DNA of 64,000 nt from Mediannikoviicoccus vaginalis (GCF_928097925.1 NZ_CAKMRI010000001.1:496001-560000), one strand, 5' to 3'; counted from the first letter of the stretch, positions 25,138 to 34,837 are shown. Notes: generated by a model from the letters alone, not told the origin. Numbers and translations: made by a program.

Positions 25138-25734
25138 ATGAATTTAAAAGAATTTTATAATTATCATGTAAAAAAATATTATAAAACAGGTTTTTTAGTT
25201 TTACTATTAGTATTTTTCCTTTCTTCCTTTTTCTTTTTATTAAATTCCGATGTTGCAATGAAAGTTATCGATAAATTTATGGAAAATGTTGGAAAGAATA
25301 TAGTGCTGGATGGAAAAGTTTCCGCCATAGGACTTATAAGGAATAATATTACTGCCTGTTTAGTAATGGTTTTGTTGGGACTTATTCCATATTTGTTCCT
25401 GCCATATGTATCACTCATTATTAATGGCGCTGTTATTGGTGCAGCCCTTGGAATGATAGTTGCAAAACTTGGAATGGTTGGGTACCTTGCTTTTATATTA
25501 AGCGTTGTTCCCCATGGAATATTTGAAATACCTGCCATAGTACTTTCCTTTGCCCTTGGCGTTTCAGTTTGTAAATACCTAATGGATAGGATGAATAAGG
25601 TTCCAACAACAACTGGAAAAACTTTTTTCTTAAACCTATCGAAGATGTTTTTCCTTGTGATAGTTCCACTATTATTAGTTGCAGGTGTTGTTGAAGCCTA
25701 TGTTACTCCTCTTATTTCAAGTTTAGTAATGTGA
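25138..25734 (+). CDS. SpoIIM-like membrane protein
   Basis: A 198-aa membrane protein with about five hydrophobic segments. IRNNITACLVMVLLGLIPYL and ingredients such as INGAVIGAALGM and VPHGIFEIPAIVLSFALGV match the stage II sporulation protein M family (NN at the start of the core and a conserved His/Glu pair in PHGxxE). In Bacillus SpoIIM takes part in engulfment. Homologues without a sporulation role are widespread and may support envelope processes. It overlaps the aldehyde dehydrogenase start by 4 nt (ATGAGG region), so the two are coupled. Confidence 0.85.
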   Translation: MNLKEFYNYHVKKYYKTGFLVLLLVFFLSSFFFLLNSDVAMKVIDKFMENVGKNIVLDGKVSAIGLIRNNITACLVMVLLGLIPYLFLPYVSLIINGAVIGAALGMIVAKLGMVGYLAFILSVVPHGIFEIPAIVLSFALGVSVCKYLMDRMNKVPTTTGKTFFLNLSKMFFLVIVPLLLVAGVVEAYVTPLISSLVM

Positions 25735-27044
25735 GGTATGAAATGGATGTAAAGAAAAGAATAAAAATATTAAAAGAATTAAAAGTTTCTATAGTAGCCC
25801 ATAGAGAGGCAGTGCTTCTCGCTTTAAAGAGAGATCTTGGAAAGTCTGAAGCAGAAGGTCTATTAACAGAATATAGCCAAGTAATTGAAGAAATTAACAT
25901 GGCAATAGATAGCCTTCCCCACTGGGCAAAAAAACATAAGGTTAAGACACCACTTACCCTTTTCCCTGGAAAGTCTTACTATATGTACAGACCCTATGGT
26001 ACTGTGGGAATAACATCACCATGGAACTATCCATTCTTGCTTTCAATGGTTCCTTTAATATCTGCTATTGCAGCGGGGAATAAAGTTATTTTAAAGACTT
26101 CTTCAAAGACTGTAAACACTTCTGAAATAATCTATTCAATAATTCGAAATTCAATTCCTGATTATGTAACCTACTATGGTCTTGATGAAGATGATAAAAA
26201 TAGATTTATTAATGAAGACATAGACATGCTATTTTTTACAGGCTCTTCAAGGGTTGGAAAGAATATGGGCATAATTGCTTCAGGTAAGATGATTCCCTAT
26301 GTGCTTGAACTAGGTGGAAAGAGTCCTTGCGTTGTTAAAAAAGGCAGTAAACTTGAAGTAGCAGCTAAAAGAATTGCTTGGGGTAAGACCATGAACAGTG
26401 GACAAACCTGCGTTGCCCCAGACTATGTATTAGTAGACAAAGGCCTTGGTGAAGAATTTAAAACTCTACTTGAAGAATCTGTAAATAGTTTTTATGGCAA
26501 CAGTCCTATGCTAAATGAAAATTATCCTAAGATAATTGATGGTGCTGCCATTGAAAGACTTAAAGCACTAGCCATTATGGAAGGTATTTATAACGAACAG
26601 AACTTTGATTTTGAAAACAGAAAAATAAATCCACATTTTTTTGTTACTGATTTGAATTCTCCTTTTATGGAGGAAGAAATATTTGGACCATTCCTACCAA
26701 TAATTGAATGTGATACTTGGGTTGATGTGAATAATATAATAAATACACATCCTAATCCCCTAGCCTTCTATCTATTTACAGATAATAAAGAAGACGTTAA
26801 TTATGTTATGAACAATTTCAATTTTGGAGGCATGGCAATAAATGACACCATGACTCACCTTGCAAACTCAAGACTTCCATTTGGAGGAGTTAGAGAGTCT
26901 GGCATAGGAAGGTATCATGGCTTTGAAGGCTTTAAGGCCTTTTCCCATAAAACTTCTGTACTTTCGAATAAGTTTAGTCCCGATATGTCATTGAGGTATC
27001 CTCCATATGGAAACTTTATAAAAAATGTGATGAATAAAAAATAG
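25731..27044 (+). CDS. Aldehyde dehydrogenase, class 3-like
   Basis: A 437-aa NAD(P)-dependent aldehyde dehydrogenase. The catalytic Cys is in NSGQTCVAPDYVLV near residue 230, and the general-base Glu in LELGGKSPCVV near 197. TSPWNYPFLLSM near 98 and FTGSSRVGKNMG near 170 are the cofactor-binding blocks, and EEIFGPFLPII is the late family motif. The length and lack of an extended N-terminus fit the ALDH3 type that oxidises fatty or aromatic aldehydes. Substrate unknown. It is cotranscribed with the SpoIIM-like gene and ends in a terminator. Confidence 0.93.
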   Translation: MRYEMDVKKRIKILKELKVSIVAHREAVLLALKRDLGKSEAEGLLTEYSQVIEEINMAIDSLPHWAKKHKVKTPLTLFPGKSYYMYRPYGTVGITSPWNYPFLLSMVPLISAIAAGNKVILKTSSKTVNTSEIIYSIIRNSIPDYVTYYGLDEDDKNRFINEDIDMLFFTGSSRVGKNMGIIASGKMIPYVLELGGKSPCVVKKGSKLEVAAKRIAWGKTMNSGQTCVAPDYVLVDKGLGEEFKTLLEESVNSFYGNSPMLNENYPKIIDGAAIERLKALAIMEGIYNEQNFDFENRKINPHFFVTDLNSPFMEEEIFGPFLPIIECDTWVDVNNIINTHPNPLAFYLFTDNKEDVNYVMNNFNFGGMAINDTMTHLANSRLPFGGVRESGIGRYHGFEGFKAFSHKTSVLSNKFSPDMSLRYPPYGNFIKNVMNKK

Positions 27045-27045
27045 C

Positions 27046-27071
27046 AAAAAGCCGGTGACCCCGGCTTTTTT
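27046..27071. terminator. Bidirectional terminator between convergent genes
   Basis: AAAAAGCCGG and CCGGCTTTTT around TGACC, serving the aldehyde dehydrogenase gene and the ABC exporter operon on the other strand. Confidence 0.9.
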
Positions 27072-27075
27072 AAAT

Positions 27076-28818
27076 TTAAATTTCAACTTTATCTTCCATT
27101 TGCTCTTCATACATGGATCTATAAAATCCACTTAAATTCATAAGCTCTTCATGATTTCCCTTTTCAATAATCTTGCCCTTTGAAAGAACATATATCATGT
27201 CTACATCTTTAATTGTGGAAAGCCTATGGGCAACAATAAGTGTTGTTCTGTTTTCCTTTAGCTTTTCAATTCCCTTTTGAATAATACTTTCTGTTTCCGT
27301 GTCTATATTTGAAGTGGCTTCGTCAAGGATTAAAAGTTTTGGCTCTCTAATATAGGCCCTTGCAAATGAAACCAGCTGTTGCTCTCCCTGACTCAAGTTC
27401 TTTGCGCCTTCCTTTATCATGGTGTCAATTCCCCTACTGATAATCCTATCTCCCCCAACGGCTCTAAGTGCATCTTTTATCTCCTCATCACTAAAGTTGT
27501 CATCTAGCTTTATATTTTCTCTGATGCTTGCTTCAAACAAAAATGAATCTTGAAGCACCACCGCCATTTTTTCTCTTAGGGAAAGCTTATTAACATTTTT
27601 TATATCCTGTCCGTCAATTGAAACCACACCTTCTTGTGGACTGTAGAAGTTTAATATCAAGTTTAATATTGTGGACTTTCCACTTCCCGTTGAACCTACA
27701 AAGGCTGCGGAAGTCTTATATGGAACTTCAAAGTTTATATTCTTTAATACATATTCTTTATCATATGCAAAGTAGATATCTTTAAACTGAACTTCTCCTT
27801 CAATATTGTTTAGCTTTTCAGGAAGTTCTTCTTCTGGTTCAAGATCAAATAAGTCAAACACATGTTTTGCAGATGCATATGACTGTTCCAACTCTCCAAA
27901 CCATGTAACTATGGTGGTAAGTGAACTCATCATCTTATTTACATAGTTCAACACAATATAGAGAGAACCAACATCAACTTGGTACTTTCCAGTAATTCTT
28001 CCTACACCAAAGTAGATTAAAACTATTACCGTTGCAAAATAGGACACAATATCCATGGCCCTGTATCCACCATAGGATCTAACCTTTGTCATTTCAAATT
28101 CATTATCCCAAATTGATTGGTTAGTTTCATCAAACTCTTTTTTTATCAAGTCCTCTTTATTATAGGCCTGGATAATTTCCATGTTTTGAATATTTTCATT
28201 TATATCCGCATTGATGATGGATGTTAATTTTCTGATTTCAGTTGTATACTTTCTATACTTTCTTCTCAAATCATAAAATATTAAAATCACTATCGGTAGA
28301 AGCACTAAAAGGTATATTGCAACCCTGGTGTGGTTAACTAGTAATACAATAAACATTGTAATAACCATTATTCCAGATGTTGTCATGTCACCTAGGGCGT
28401 TTTGAAACATCACCTTTAATTTATTGGTGTCATTAGTAATTCTTGATACTATAGACCCTGCTGGAAGTGAATCAAAGTATGATATTGGCAGTGACTGTAC
28501 ATGATGAAAAATATCTTTTTGCACATGTAGGGTTATTCCATTGGAAGCCCTTTCAAAATGAAGTACTGTGCTTCTTGAAAATAGCCCAGCAACTATATAA
28601 ACCGCCAAGTATAAAACAAGATACAGTCCGATATTTATAAAGTCTTCCTTTGTCATACCAGTTTTAATGTAATTATTTAAAAGGTACCCTACAATTAGTG
28701 GTCCAACAATTTCTAAAGCCGTTCTTATAAAGGTACAAATTATTCCATAGGTTAAGTTTTTAGATTCCATTTTGGCATAATTTATAAGCCTTTTACTTGC
28801 AGAAGTTTTATTCTTCAC
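27076..28818 (-). CDS. ABC exporter half-transporter, second subunit
   Basis: A 580-aa half-transporter with six transmembrane segments (residues about 20-310) and a C-terminal ATPase. Walker A is GSTGSGKSTILN, Walker B LLILDEATSNID with the catalytic Glu present, but the signature is NLSQGEQQ, deviating from LSGGQ. It closely resembles the YheH/BmrD side of heterodimeric multidrug exporters. The frame is open to 28872, but GTG 28818 has AGGAGG upstream and overlaps the previous gene's end by 11 nt; I take it as the start. Together with the upstream gene it forms one exporter. Substrate (drug, lipid or peptide) is not predictable. Confidence 0.92.
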   Translation of the reverse strand: MKNKTSASKRLINYAKMESKNLTYGIICTFIRTALEIVGPLIVGYLLNNYIKTGMTKEDFINIGLYLVLYLAVYIVAGLFSRSTVLHFERASNGITLHVQKDIFHHVQSLPISYFDSLPAGSIVSRITNDTNKLKVMFQNALGDMTTSGIMVITMFIVLLVNHTRVAIYLLVLLPIVILIFYDLRRKYRKYTTEIRKLTSIINADINENIQNMEIIQAYNKEDLIKKEFDETNQSIWDNEFEMTKVRSYGGYRAMDIVSYFATVIVLIYFGVGRITGKYQVDVGSLYIVLNYVNKMMSSLTTIVTWFGELEQSYASAKHVFDLFDLEPEEELPEKLNNIEGEVQFKDIYFAYDKEYVLKNINFEVPYKTSAAFVGSTGSGKSTILNLILNFYSPQEGVVSIDGQDIKNVNKLSLREKMAVVLQDSFLFEASIRENIKLDDNFSDEEIKDALRAVGGDRIISRGIDTMIKEGAKNLSQGEQQLVSFARAYIREPKLLILDEATSNIDTETESIIQKGIEKLKENRTTLIVAHRLSTIKDVDMIYVLSKGKIIEKGNHEELMNLSGFYRSMYEEQMEDKVEI

Positions 28819-30544
28819 TATATCTACCTCCTGCCATCTGTCTAACAAATTGAGTAGCGTACCAACCGTCAAGTTCCATTAGCTCTTGGTGGCTACCCTC
28901 TTCAACTATCTTTCCATCTTCAAGCACAATTATATGATCCATATTCATAACTTGACTAATTCTATGGCATGCAAGAATTATTGTGCCTTGATGCTTTCTA
29001 CTATTTATATTGTTGATTATATTTCTTTCTGTCTTTCCATCAACAGCGGACATACAATCGTCTAACAATAGTATGTCTGGGTCTTTTAAAAAGGCCCTTG
29101 CAATTCCAATTCTTTGCTTCTGTCCACCTGAAAGGGAAACTCCCCTCTCACCACATAATGTTTCAAGTCCCATTGGAAGATTTTCTAAATCCTTTTTAAA
29201 ATCAGCCATTTCTATTGCCTTATTTAGCTCTTCCTCTGTTGCATCAGGCTTTGAAAGTTTAATATTTTCTTCAATTGTCTTTGAAAATATCATATGCTTT
29301 TGAGGTACATAGGACAGCTTATCCCTAATTGCATAGGTGGTGTAGTCATCAAGATATTTATCATTTACTAAAATCTTCGTAAAATCGGTGTTGTAGTACT
29401 TTAGTAGTTGTTTTAATAATGTACTCTTGCCAGACCCAGTCTTCCCAAGAATGCCCAGAGACGTGCCATATGGAACCTTTAAATTTATGTCTTTCAAAAT
29501 ATAATCTGAATCTGGATACTTAAATGAAAAGTTTTTAAATTCAATATCTGGTTTTTCAATATGAGTTATGGCGTCTTTTCGATCTACAATATCTTCTTCG
29601 TAGTCAAGCACTTCTTGAATACGGTTCATTGACGCGGTTGCCTGGTTCTTTATATTAATAAAATTTCCCAGGGCAAACATAGGCCAGATTAACATATTCA
29701 AGTAGAAGGTAAATGAAACCAATTTTCCTATGGTTATTTCTCCACGATATATTAAAACTGCACCATAAAATATTGCAATAGCAAAGGAAATGGCTGTAAT
29801 CGTCAAGTCTATCGGTCTAAAAAGTGCATTGTATTTTGCAACTTCAAGATTTTTTTCCTTAAGCTCTTCGCCTCTAACTTTAAACATTTTCCTTCTAACA
29901 TTTTGTAAATTAAATACATTGATTATTCTAATTCCCACCACATCTTCAAGTACAAAGCTATTTAACTTGTCGAATGCAGCCTGGGCTGCGTCCCATTTCT
30001 TGTAAATTTTATCCCCCAGTAACTTTACAAGCACCGCAAGAAGTGGAATTGGAATAATAGTTGCAATAGTAAGTTTGAAACTAACTGAAAATATCATTAC
30101 AAGTATTATAAAAAAAGGATACACCGTTGCATCAAACATTGCCAGGGTTCCAAAACCTATCATACGACTAACTGCGTTTATGTCGTTAGTGGACTTTCCC
30201 ATTAGTGATCCAGTTGAGTTCTTGTCAAAAAATTCCATGGACTGACCTAAAAACTTTCCCATTAGTTTGCTTCTAAGTCTTAGTTCTATTTCATTTCCTC
30301 CTCGGTGGATGAAGAAGGACCATCCCATTGCTAAAAAATATTTTAGTATGATTGCTCCAACAAGAATAGCTATTAATTTTATAAAACCGTTTAAGTCTAT
30401 TGAATTTGAAAAGACCTTGTCCGTCAACTCCCCTATTAAATATGGCGGGAAAATCCCTACAATATCACTTAATAACAGAAAAATAAGTCCCGCCATAAGA
30501 TTTCTCCTGTAGGACTTAATAAACCATTTAAATTCTTTAAACAA
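28808..30544 (-). CDS. ABC exporter half-transporter, first subunit
   Basis: A 578-aa half-transporter of the YheI/BmrC type: six transmembrane segments then an ATPase with Walker A GKTGSGKSTLLK, signature SLSGGQKQRIGIARAF and Walker B ILLLDDCMSAVDG. The Glu after Walker B is Asp, so the site built from its Walker motifs and the partner's LSQGE signature is degenerate, while the other site is canonical. That asymmetry is the rule in heterodimeric exporters. The gene begins 10 nt after the DUF3841 gene, suggesting cotranscription. Confidence 0.92.
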   Translation of the reverse strand: MFKEFKWFIKSYRRNLMAGLIFLLLSDIVGIFPPYLIGELTDKVFSNSIDLNGFIKLIAILVGAIILKYFLAMGWSFFIHRGGNEIELRLRSKLMGKFLGQSMEFFDKNSTGSLMGKSTNDINAVSRMIGFGTLAMFDATVYPFFIILVMIFSVSFKLTIATIIPIPLLAVLVKLLGDKIYKKWDAAQAAFDKLNSFVLEDVVGIRIINVFNLQNVRRKMFKVRGEELKEKNLEVAKYNALFRPIDLTITAISFAIAIFYGAVLIYRGEITIGKLVSFTFYLNMLIWPMFALGNFINIKNQATASMNRIQEVLDYEEDIVDRKDAITHIEKPDIEFKNFSFKYPDSDYILKDINLKVPYGTSLGILGKTGSGKSTLLKQLLKYYNTDFTKILVNDKYLDDYTTYAIRDKLSYVPQKHMIFSKTIEENIKLSKPDATEEELNKAIEMADFKKDLENLPMGLETLCGERGVSLSGGQKQRIGIARAFLKDPDILLLDDCMSAVDGKTERNIINNINSRKHQGTIILACHRISQVMNMDHIIVLEDGKIVEEGSHQELMELDGWYATQFVRQMAGGRYSEE

Positions 30545-30554
30545 TTAATCACCC

Positions 30555-31136
30555 CTATATTCTTTCTCCAGGCTTTATAATTCTACGCACCCATTCCTTT
30601 TTTATTTGCCAAATATTTGCTTGAACTATAAAGTCGGACCAATTATCTATGTCAAATATTCTAACCCATGAATCTTTTATCTTCTTTTCTATTTCAGGAT
30701 ACATACCTTGATACTTTCCGTCTATAAAATTGAACTCATCTGTAACGCCAAGTTTTTCAATTTCTTTTTTATATTCATTTGCATCCGCTTCGTCCTTTGG
30801 TATGTAGAGATTATTTAAAACATAATCCCATTTGCAACCATCAAAATAGATTATTTCATCTTTAGGAACTTCAATTTCATATACCAATTCCTTTTCCACA
30901 GGTTTTAAGCAGTTTCTTTTACTTATAGAACACCATATGGGATATTCTATTCCCTTTGGGCGTGGTACAATCTCCTGTGCCATCTTCACAAAAATTCTAT
31001 ATCTCTCCATAAAAAACGGAGCAATGTCCCCCATATGTAACTTTACATATATTTCCTTATTTGTAATCTCACCTTTATTTTCCAATTCATAAAAAGAGTT
31101 TTCATGTTGTCTTGTATAAAGTATTACTTTTTCCAT
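30555..31136 (-). CDS. DUF3841 family protein
   Basis: A 193-aa soluble protein resembling DUF3841: ILYTRQHENSFYELENKGEI at the N-terminus (the family opens with (L/I)(W/Y)TxQ), then YPIWCSISKRN, VPKDEIIYFDGCKWDYVLN and a Trp-rich tail (IWQIKKEWVRRIIKP). The function of the family is unknown; the fold may be ADP-ribosyl-transferase-like judging by its layout, which is only a guess. It is first in an operon with the heterodimeric exporter, 10 nt apart. Whether they act together is unclear. Confidence 0.8.
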   Translation of the reverse strand: MEKVILYTRQHENSFYELENKGEITNKEIYVKLHMGDIAPFFMERYRIFVKMAQEIVPRPKGIEYPIWCSISKRNCLKPVEKELVYEIEVPKDEIIYFDGCKWDYVLNNLYIPKDEADANEYKKEIEKLGVTDEFNFIDGKYQGMYPEIEKKIKDSWVRIFDIDNWSDFIVQANIWQIKKEWVRRIIKPGERI

Positions 31137-31222
31137 TTCTTGCTCCTTTTTGCTTACTATCTATTATTTCATACCCAGTGATAAAACACAAAAATCATAG
31201 TTCAAGATAAAATGTAAGATTT

Positions 31223-31252
31223 TTGTAACAATTGTTTAACCCATTCTATGAT
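31223..31252 (+). promoter_or_regulatory. Possible promoter of the MacB-like operon
   Basis: TTGTAA (31223-31228), 18-nt spacer, TATGAT (31247-31252). It precedes AAGGA and the TTG start at 31290. Confidence 0.45.
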
Positions 31253-31289
31253 AAAATAATTTTACAAAGTAAAGTAAGGATGTGAAAAC

Positions 31290-31970
31290 TTGAAAAACCT
31301 TATAGAAATAAAAAATATTTATAAATATTATCGCATGGGCGATACAGTGGTTAAGGCCATTGACGGATTGTCACTTAACCTAGACGAAGGACAGATTCTT
31401 TGTATCCTCGGTAAGTCGGGATCTGGTAAGTCCACCCTTTTAAATTCCATTGCGGGACTTGAAAAAGTTGATAAGGGTGAAATTTTAATTGGTGGTCACG
31501 ACATAACTAAGTTAAGTGAAAAGGATTTAACCATCTTTAGGCAACTGAACTTAGGTTTTGTATTCCAATCCTATAACCTGCTCCCCATTCTCTCGGCTTT
31601 GGAAAATGTAAGTCTTGGACTTGCATTCAAAGGAGTTTCTAAGGAGGAACGGGAGAAGACTTCCTTTGAAATATTAAAAAAAGTTGGCCTTGAAGACAGG
31701 GTTTATCACAAGCCAAAGGAGCTTTCCGGTGGACAGCAACAAAGGGTTTCCATAGCCAGGGCATTTGCAAATAATCCTAAAATAATTTTTGCAGACGAGC
31801 CAACTGGAAACTTGGATACCAATACATCAAAGGATATTATGGATTTGATTACAGATATGATCCATAAAAATAAACAGACTATGATTATAGTAACCCACAA
31901 CGAAGAGCTCACCTCATATGCGGATAAGGTCATAGAGATGAAAGACGGAAAGATTATTAGAGAGATTTAG
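31290..31970 (+). CDS. ABC transporter ATPase, LolD/MacB type
   Basis: A 226-aa ATPase with Walker A GKSGSGKSTLLN, QSYNLLPILSALENV, signature ELSGGQQQRVSIARAF and Walker B IIFADEPTGNLD, the last with the NLD typical of the LolD/MacB family that drives FtsX-fold permeases by mechanotransmission. The start codon is TTG, 9 nt after AAGGA, as no ATG or GTG lies in a suitable place. It opens a three-gene operon with an exported adaptor-like protein and the permease. The complex probably extrudes peptides, antibiotics or lipoprotein-like substrates. Confidence 0.93.
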   Translation: MKNLIEIKNIYKYYRMGDTVVKAIDGLSLNLDEGQILCILGKSGSGKSTLLNSIAGLEKVDKGEILIGGHDITKLSEKDLTIFRQLNLGFVFQSYNLLPILSALENVSLGLAFKGVSKEEREKTSFEILKKVGLEDRVYHKPKELSGGQQQRVSIARAFANNPKIIFADEPTGNLDTNTSKDIMDLITDMIHKNKQTMIIVTHNEELTSYADKVIEMKDGKIIREI

Positions 31971-31979
31971 GAGGAGTTT

Positions 31980-33512
31980 ATGAAAGAAAGATTGTTGTCT
32001 ATCTTGCTTCTTATAAGCATTTTAGCTATGTCAAATATATCTTTTGCCGCAGATGGCGCCGTAAAAGATGCAGACGAAATTAAAATTAAGGACTATAAGA
32101 TTGAGCAAGTATTTAAAGAAAGCGAAAAGAAACCAAAGAATATTGAAAAAGATACGGAGTTTTCAATTTTAATCTATCCTGAAAACATAAATTACGACAT
32201 CTTAAGTACTTATATATTTACTATGGTTCCAAACGACAACTTCAAAGTTTTAGGGTCAAAGGTTGAAAAGGCTGACGACAAAGGAAACGGCGTTATAGTT
32301 TTTAACCTTAAGGCCTTGGAAAAGCTTGACAAGGATTCATACAAAATAGAAGTTTTTGGAAGTAAAATAAAAGACAATTTGGAACTAAAGACAGAACTTG
32401 GTTTTAAAGATATTAATTTTAAAGAAGAAAAATCTGGCAAAGATGATAAACCTGCTACGGATAAATGTAACACAAACAATGAAACGCCAAAGGAAAGTGG
32501 CAAAGACAATTCAAATCAAAATACTAATGCAAATGGAGAAGATAATATGGTAATAGAAAACCCAAAGACAAATGATACAGGCATTTCAAACACTGGCTCT
32601 GATACTGGAAGTGAAACTTCTAACCCTTCAGTAAAAAACAAACCTAAACTAATAATAGACAACTACTCCCTTCAACCTAAAATGGTAGAAGCTGGCAAGG
32701 AGTTTACTTTAAATATGAGTTTTTACAATACAAACTCAACTTACTCTGTTAGAAATATAAAAATCTCTTTAAATAATGAAACTGGTGGCTCTGGAACCAA
32801 TGGAGAAAATGTTGGAGGCTCTGTGTTTATTCCTGTGGGAAGTTCAAACACATTCTACATTAATAGCATAGCTCCTGGCAAAACTGCATCAAAGTCAATT
32901 AAGATGTCCGTTGTACCAAATGCACAGGCGCAAAATTATGTTATAACTGCAAACTTTGAATATGAAGATAAAAATGGAAACGAGTTTACCGCAAATGAAA
33001 TCATCGGTATACCAGTCGTTCAACAAGCCAAGGTATCCTTTGGAGAAATTAATGCAAACCCTGGCATGGCAGGAGAACCTGCAACCATAGATATGGATTT
33101 CTTTAACACCGGTAAAGACACATTGTCAAACTTTATGGTAACCGTTCAAGGCGATGGCTTTTCCGTTGATAATGGTGGAAACTATTTTGTAGGTAACTTT
33201 GCTCCAGGAGCATCAGATCACTTCTCCTCTACGATTATTCCAACTGAATCTGGAACTATAAAGGGTAAACTGGTTATAACCTACGAAGACTCCACTGGAG
33301 AAACCCATACAGAAGAAAAAGATTTTTCCATGGAAGCACAGGAAATGGATGAAAGCACAACTGTTCCCGATGACGAGATGGATCAAGGAACAGGCTCCAT
33401 GGGTGCACTTCCATTTATCTTAGGAGGATTACTTTTAGTTGCAATTATAGCTGGAATAATAGTTAAGAAAAAAAGAGATAAGAAAAAGAAAGGTTCAGAC
33501 TTACAACTATGA
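31980..33512 (+). CDS. Exported, membrane-anchored protein (COG1361-like)
   Basis: A 510-aa surface protein. A signal peptide (KERLLSILLLISILAMSN) is followed by FAADG as a probable cleavage area. Residues 30-150 form a first globular part; 150-220 is a Thr/Asn/Ser/Gly-rich linker; 220-450 holds two immunoglobulin-like beta modules with NTNSTYSVRNIKISL and FFNTGKDTLSNFMVTVQG, as in CARDB/COG1361 proteins. A transmembrane helix near 470-495 is followed by a basic tail (KKKRDKKKKG). It lies between the ATPase and FtsX-like permease, so it probably takes the role that a MacA-type adaptor has in diderms. Overlaps the permease by 4 nt. Confidence 0.85.
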   Translation: MKERLLSILLLISILAMSNISFAADGAVKDADEIKIKDYKIEQVFKESEKKPKNIEKDTEFSILIYPENINYDILSTYIFTMVPNDNFKVLGSKVEKADDKGNGVIVFNLKALEKLDKDSYKIEVFGSKIKDNLELKTELGFKDINFKEEKSGKDDKPATDKCNTNNETPKESGKDNSNQNTNANGEDNMVIENPKTNDTGISNTGSDTGSETSNPSVKNKPKLIIDNYSLQPKMVEAGKEFTLNMSFYNTNSTYSVRNIKISLNNETGGSGTNGENVGGSVFIPVGSSNTFYINSIAPGKTASKSIKMSVVPNAQAQNYVITANFEYEDKNGNEFTANEIIGIPVVQQAKVSFGEINANPGMAGEPATIDMDFFNTGKDTLSNFMVTVQGDGFSVDNGGNYFVGNFAPGASDHFSSTIIPTESGTIKGKLVITYEDSTGETHTEEKDFSMEAQEMDESTTVPDDEMDQGTGSMGALPFILGGLLLVAIIAGIIVKKKRDKKKKGSDLQL

Positions 33513-34804
33513 AATTAAATGATCTTTTAGTTTTCAGTTTACGAAATCTATCTAGAAGAAAACTAAGAACAATCTTAACTTTACTTTCCATTTTAATAGG
33601 TACATCTTTTATCATCTTGATGATAAGCTTTGGGCTTGGCATGCAAAAATCAAATGAAGAAATGATTGAGAGCATGGGTGGACTTACAAATATTACTGTT
33701 AGGAGTAATGACTACTTCCGTCCAGAGATGGAAAATGATAACAAGTCCAAGGTTTTAAACGACTCTAAAGTCAAATCATTTGCCGCCATGGAAGGCGTTA
33801 AGGATGTTCTTCCAGTAATTGAAATCAACTCTGCCAGCATTTTAATTAAAAATTATGATGCCTATGCTACAATTAAAGGCGTTGACGTAAATAAGATGGA
33901 AGAGTTTGGCTATACAATTGAAGAAGGGTCAAATATAACGCAAAACTCCGATGATGAATATGTGTTTTCAAATATACATGTATACAATAGCAAAACTGGT
34001 GAACCTGTGGATAATATAGATTTGATGAAGGACAAACCTACCATAAGAATTGGATGGAAAGACCTTCAATCTGAAATGGAAACAGGAAAAAAGACATATA
34101 TTGACTTTAAGTTTAAACCAATTGGAAGAACCGGCGGAGCAAATAGCTACGATTCAGAAATTTTAATGAATTACAAAACTGCAAAAAAATTATATATGGC
34201 GGAACAAGAACTTAATTTGTCGGGAGATAACAAAAAGAAAATTACAGAAAGGGATATCCCCTATTCATATATAATGATTAAAGCAAATACTTTGGAAGAT
34301 GTAAAACCACTTCAAGATGAACTTAATGAAATGGGATATATGACCCAGTCCAATCTTGAATTTAACGAGAGTATGCAAGAGCAAGTAAGAACAATACAAC
34401 TTGTATTCGGCGCCATAGGTGCAGTGGCACTTTTAGTTGCCGCCATTGGAATTGCAAACACTATGATAATGTCAATTTATGAAAGAACTAAAGAAATTGG
34501 AATTATGAAAGTTGTTGGCGCTTCAATTAAAAACATAAGAGATATATTTTTAATTGAGTCCACTATGGTTGGTCTAATCGGTGGCATATTAGGAGTTTTA
34601 TTATCGCTGTTGGTGTCATTTATCCTAAACAAATATCTATTTGGTGGTGGAGATGATATGGGTGGTGGTTTTAGTTCCTACATCCCTGTTTGGCTAATGC
34701 TTGTTTCAGCAATATTTTCTGCTGTTATAGGACTATTGTCAGGACTTCTCCCTGCCATAAGAGCAACCAAAATATCCGCCATTGATGCAATTAGAACAGA
34801 ATAA
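33509..34804 (+). CDS. FtsX-like ABC permease, MacB type
   Basis: A 431-aa permease: first transmembrane helix near residues 20-45 (LRTILTLLSILIGTSFIILM), an extracytoplasmic domain of about 230 residues (MacB_PCD), and three C-terminal transmembrane helices (IGAVALLVAAIGIANTMIM; SMVGLIGGILGVLLSLL-like; VSAIFSAVIGLLSG). RTKEIGIMKVVGAS after helix two and the ending PAIRATKISAIDAIR are FtsX signatures. It overlaps the upstream gene (ATGA) and ends in a strong terminator. It works with the ATPase of the same operon. Confidence 0.93.
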   Translation: MKLNDLLVFSLRNLSRRKLRTILTLLSILIGTSFIILMISFGLGMQKSNEEMIESMGGLTNITVRSNDYFRPEMENDNKSKVLNDSKVKSFAAMEGVKDVLPVIEINSASILIKNYDAYATIKGVDVNKMEEFGYTIEEGSNITQNSDDEYVFSNIHVYNSKTGEPVDNIDLMKDKPTIRIGWKDLQSEMETGKKTYIDFKFKPIGRTGGANSYDSEILMNYKTAKKLYMAEQELNLSGDNKKKITERDIPYSYIMIKANTLEDVKPLQDELNEMGYMTQSNLEFNESMQEQVRTIQLVFGAIGAVALLVAAIGIANTMIMSIYERTKEIGIMKVVGASIKNIRDIFLIESTMVGLIGGILGVLLSLLVSFILNKYLFGGGDDMGGGFSSYIPVWLMLVSAIFSAVIGLLSGLLPAIRATKISAIDAIRTE

Positions 34805-34837
34805 AAAAAGAGTCGGGGCGTCTCGACTCTTTTTTTC
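34804..34837. terminator. Bidirectional terminator between convergent genes
   Basis: AAAAAGAGTCG and CGACTCTTTTT around GGGCGTCT, with A and T runs on either side. Confidence 0.92.
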
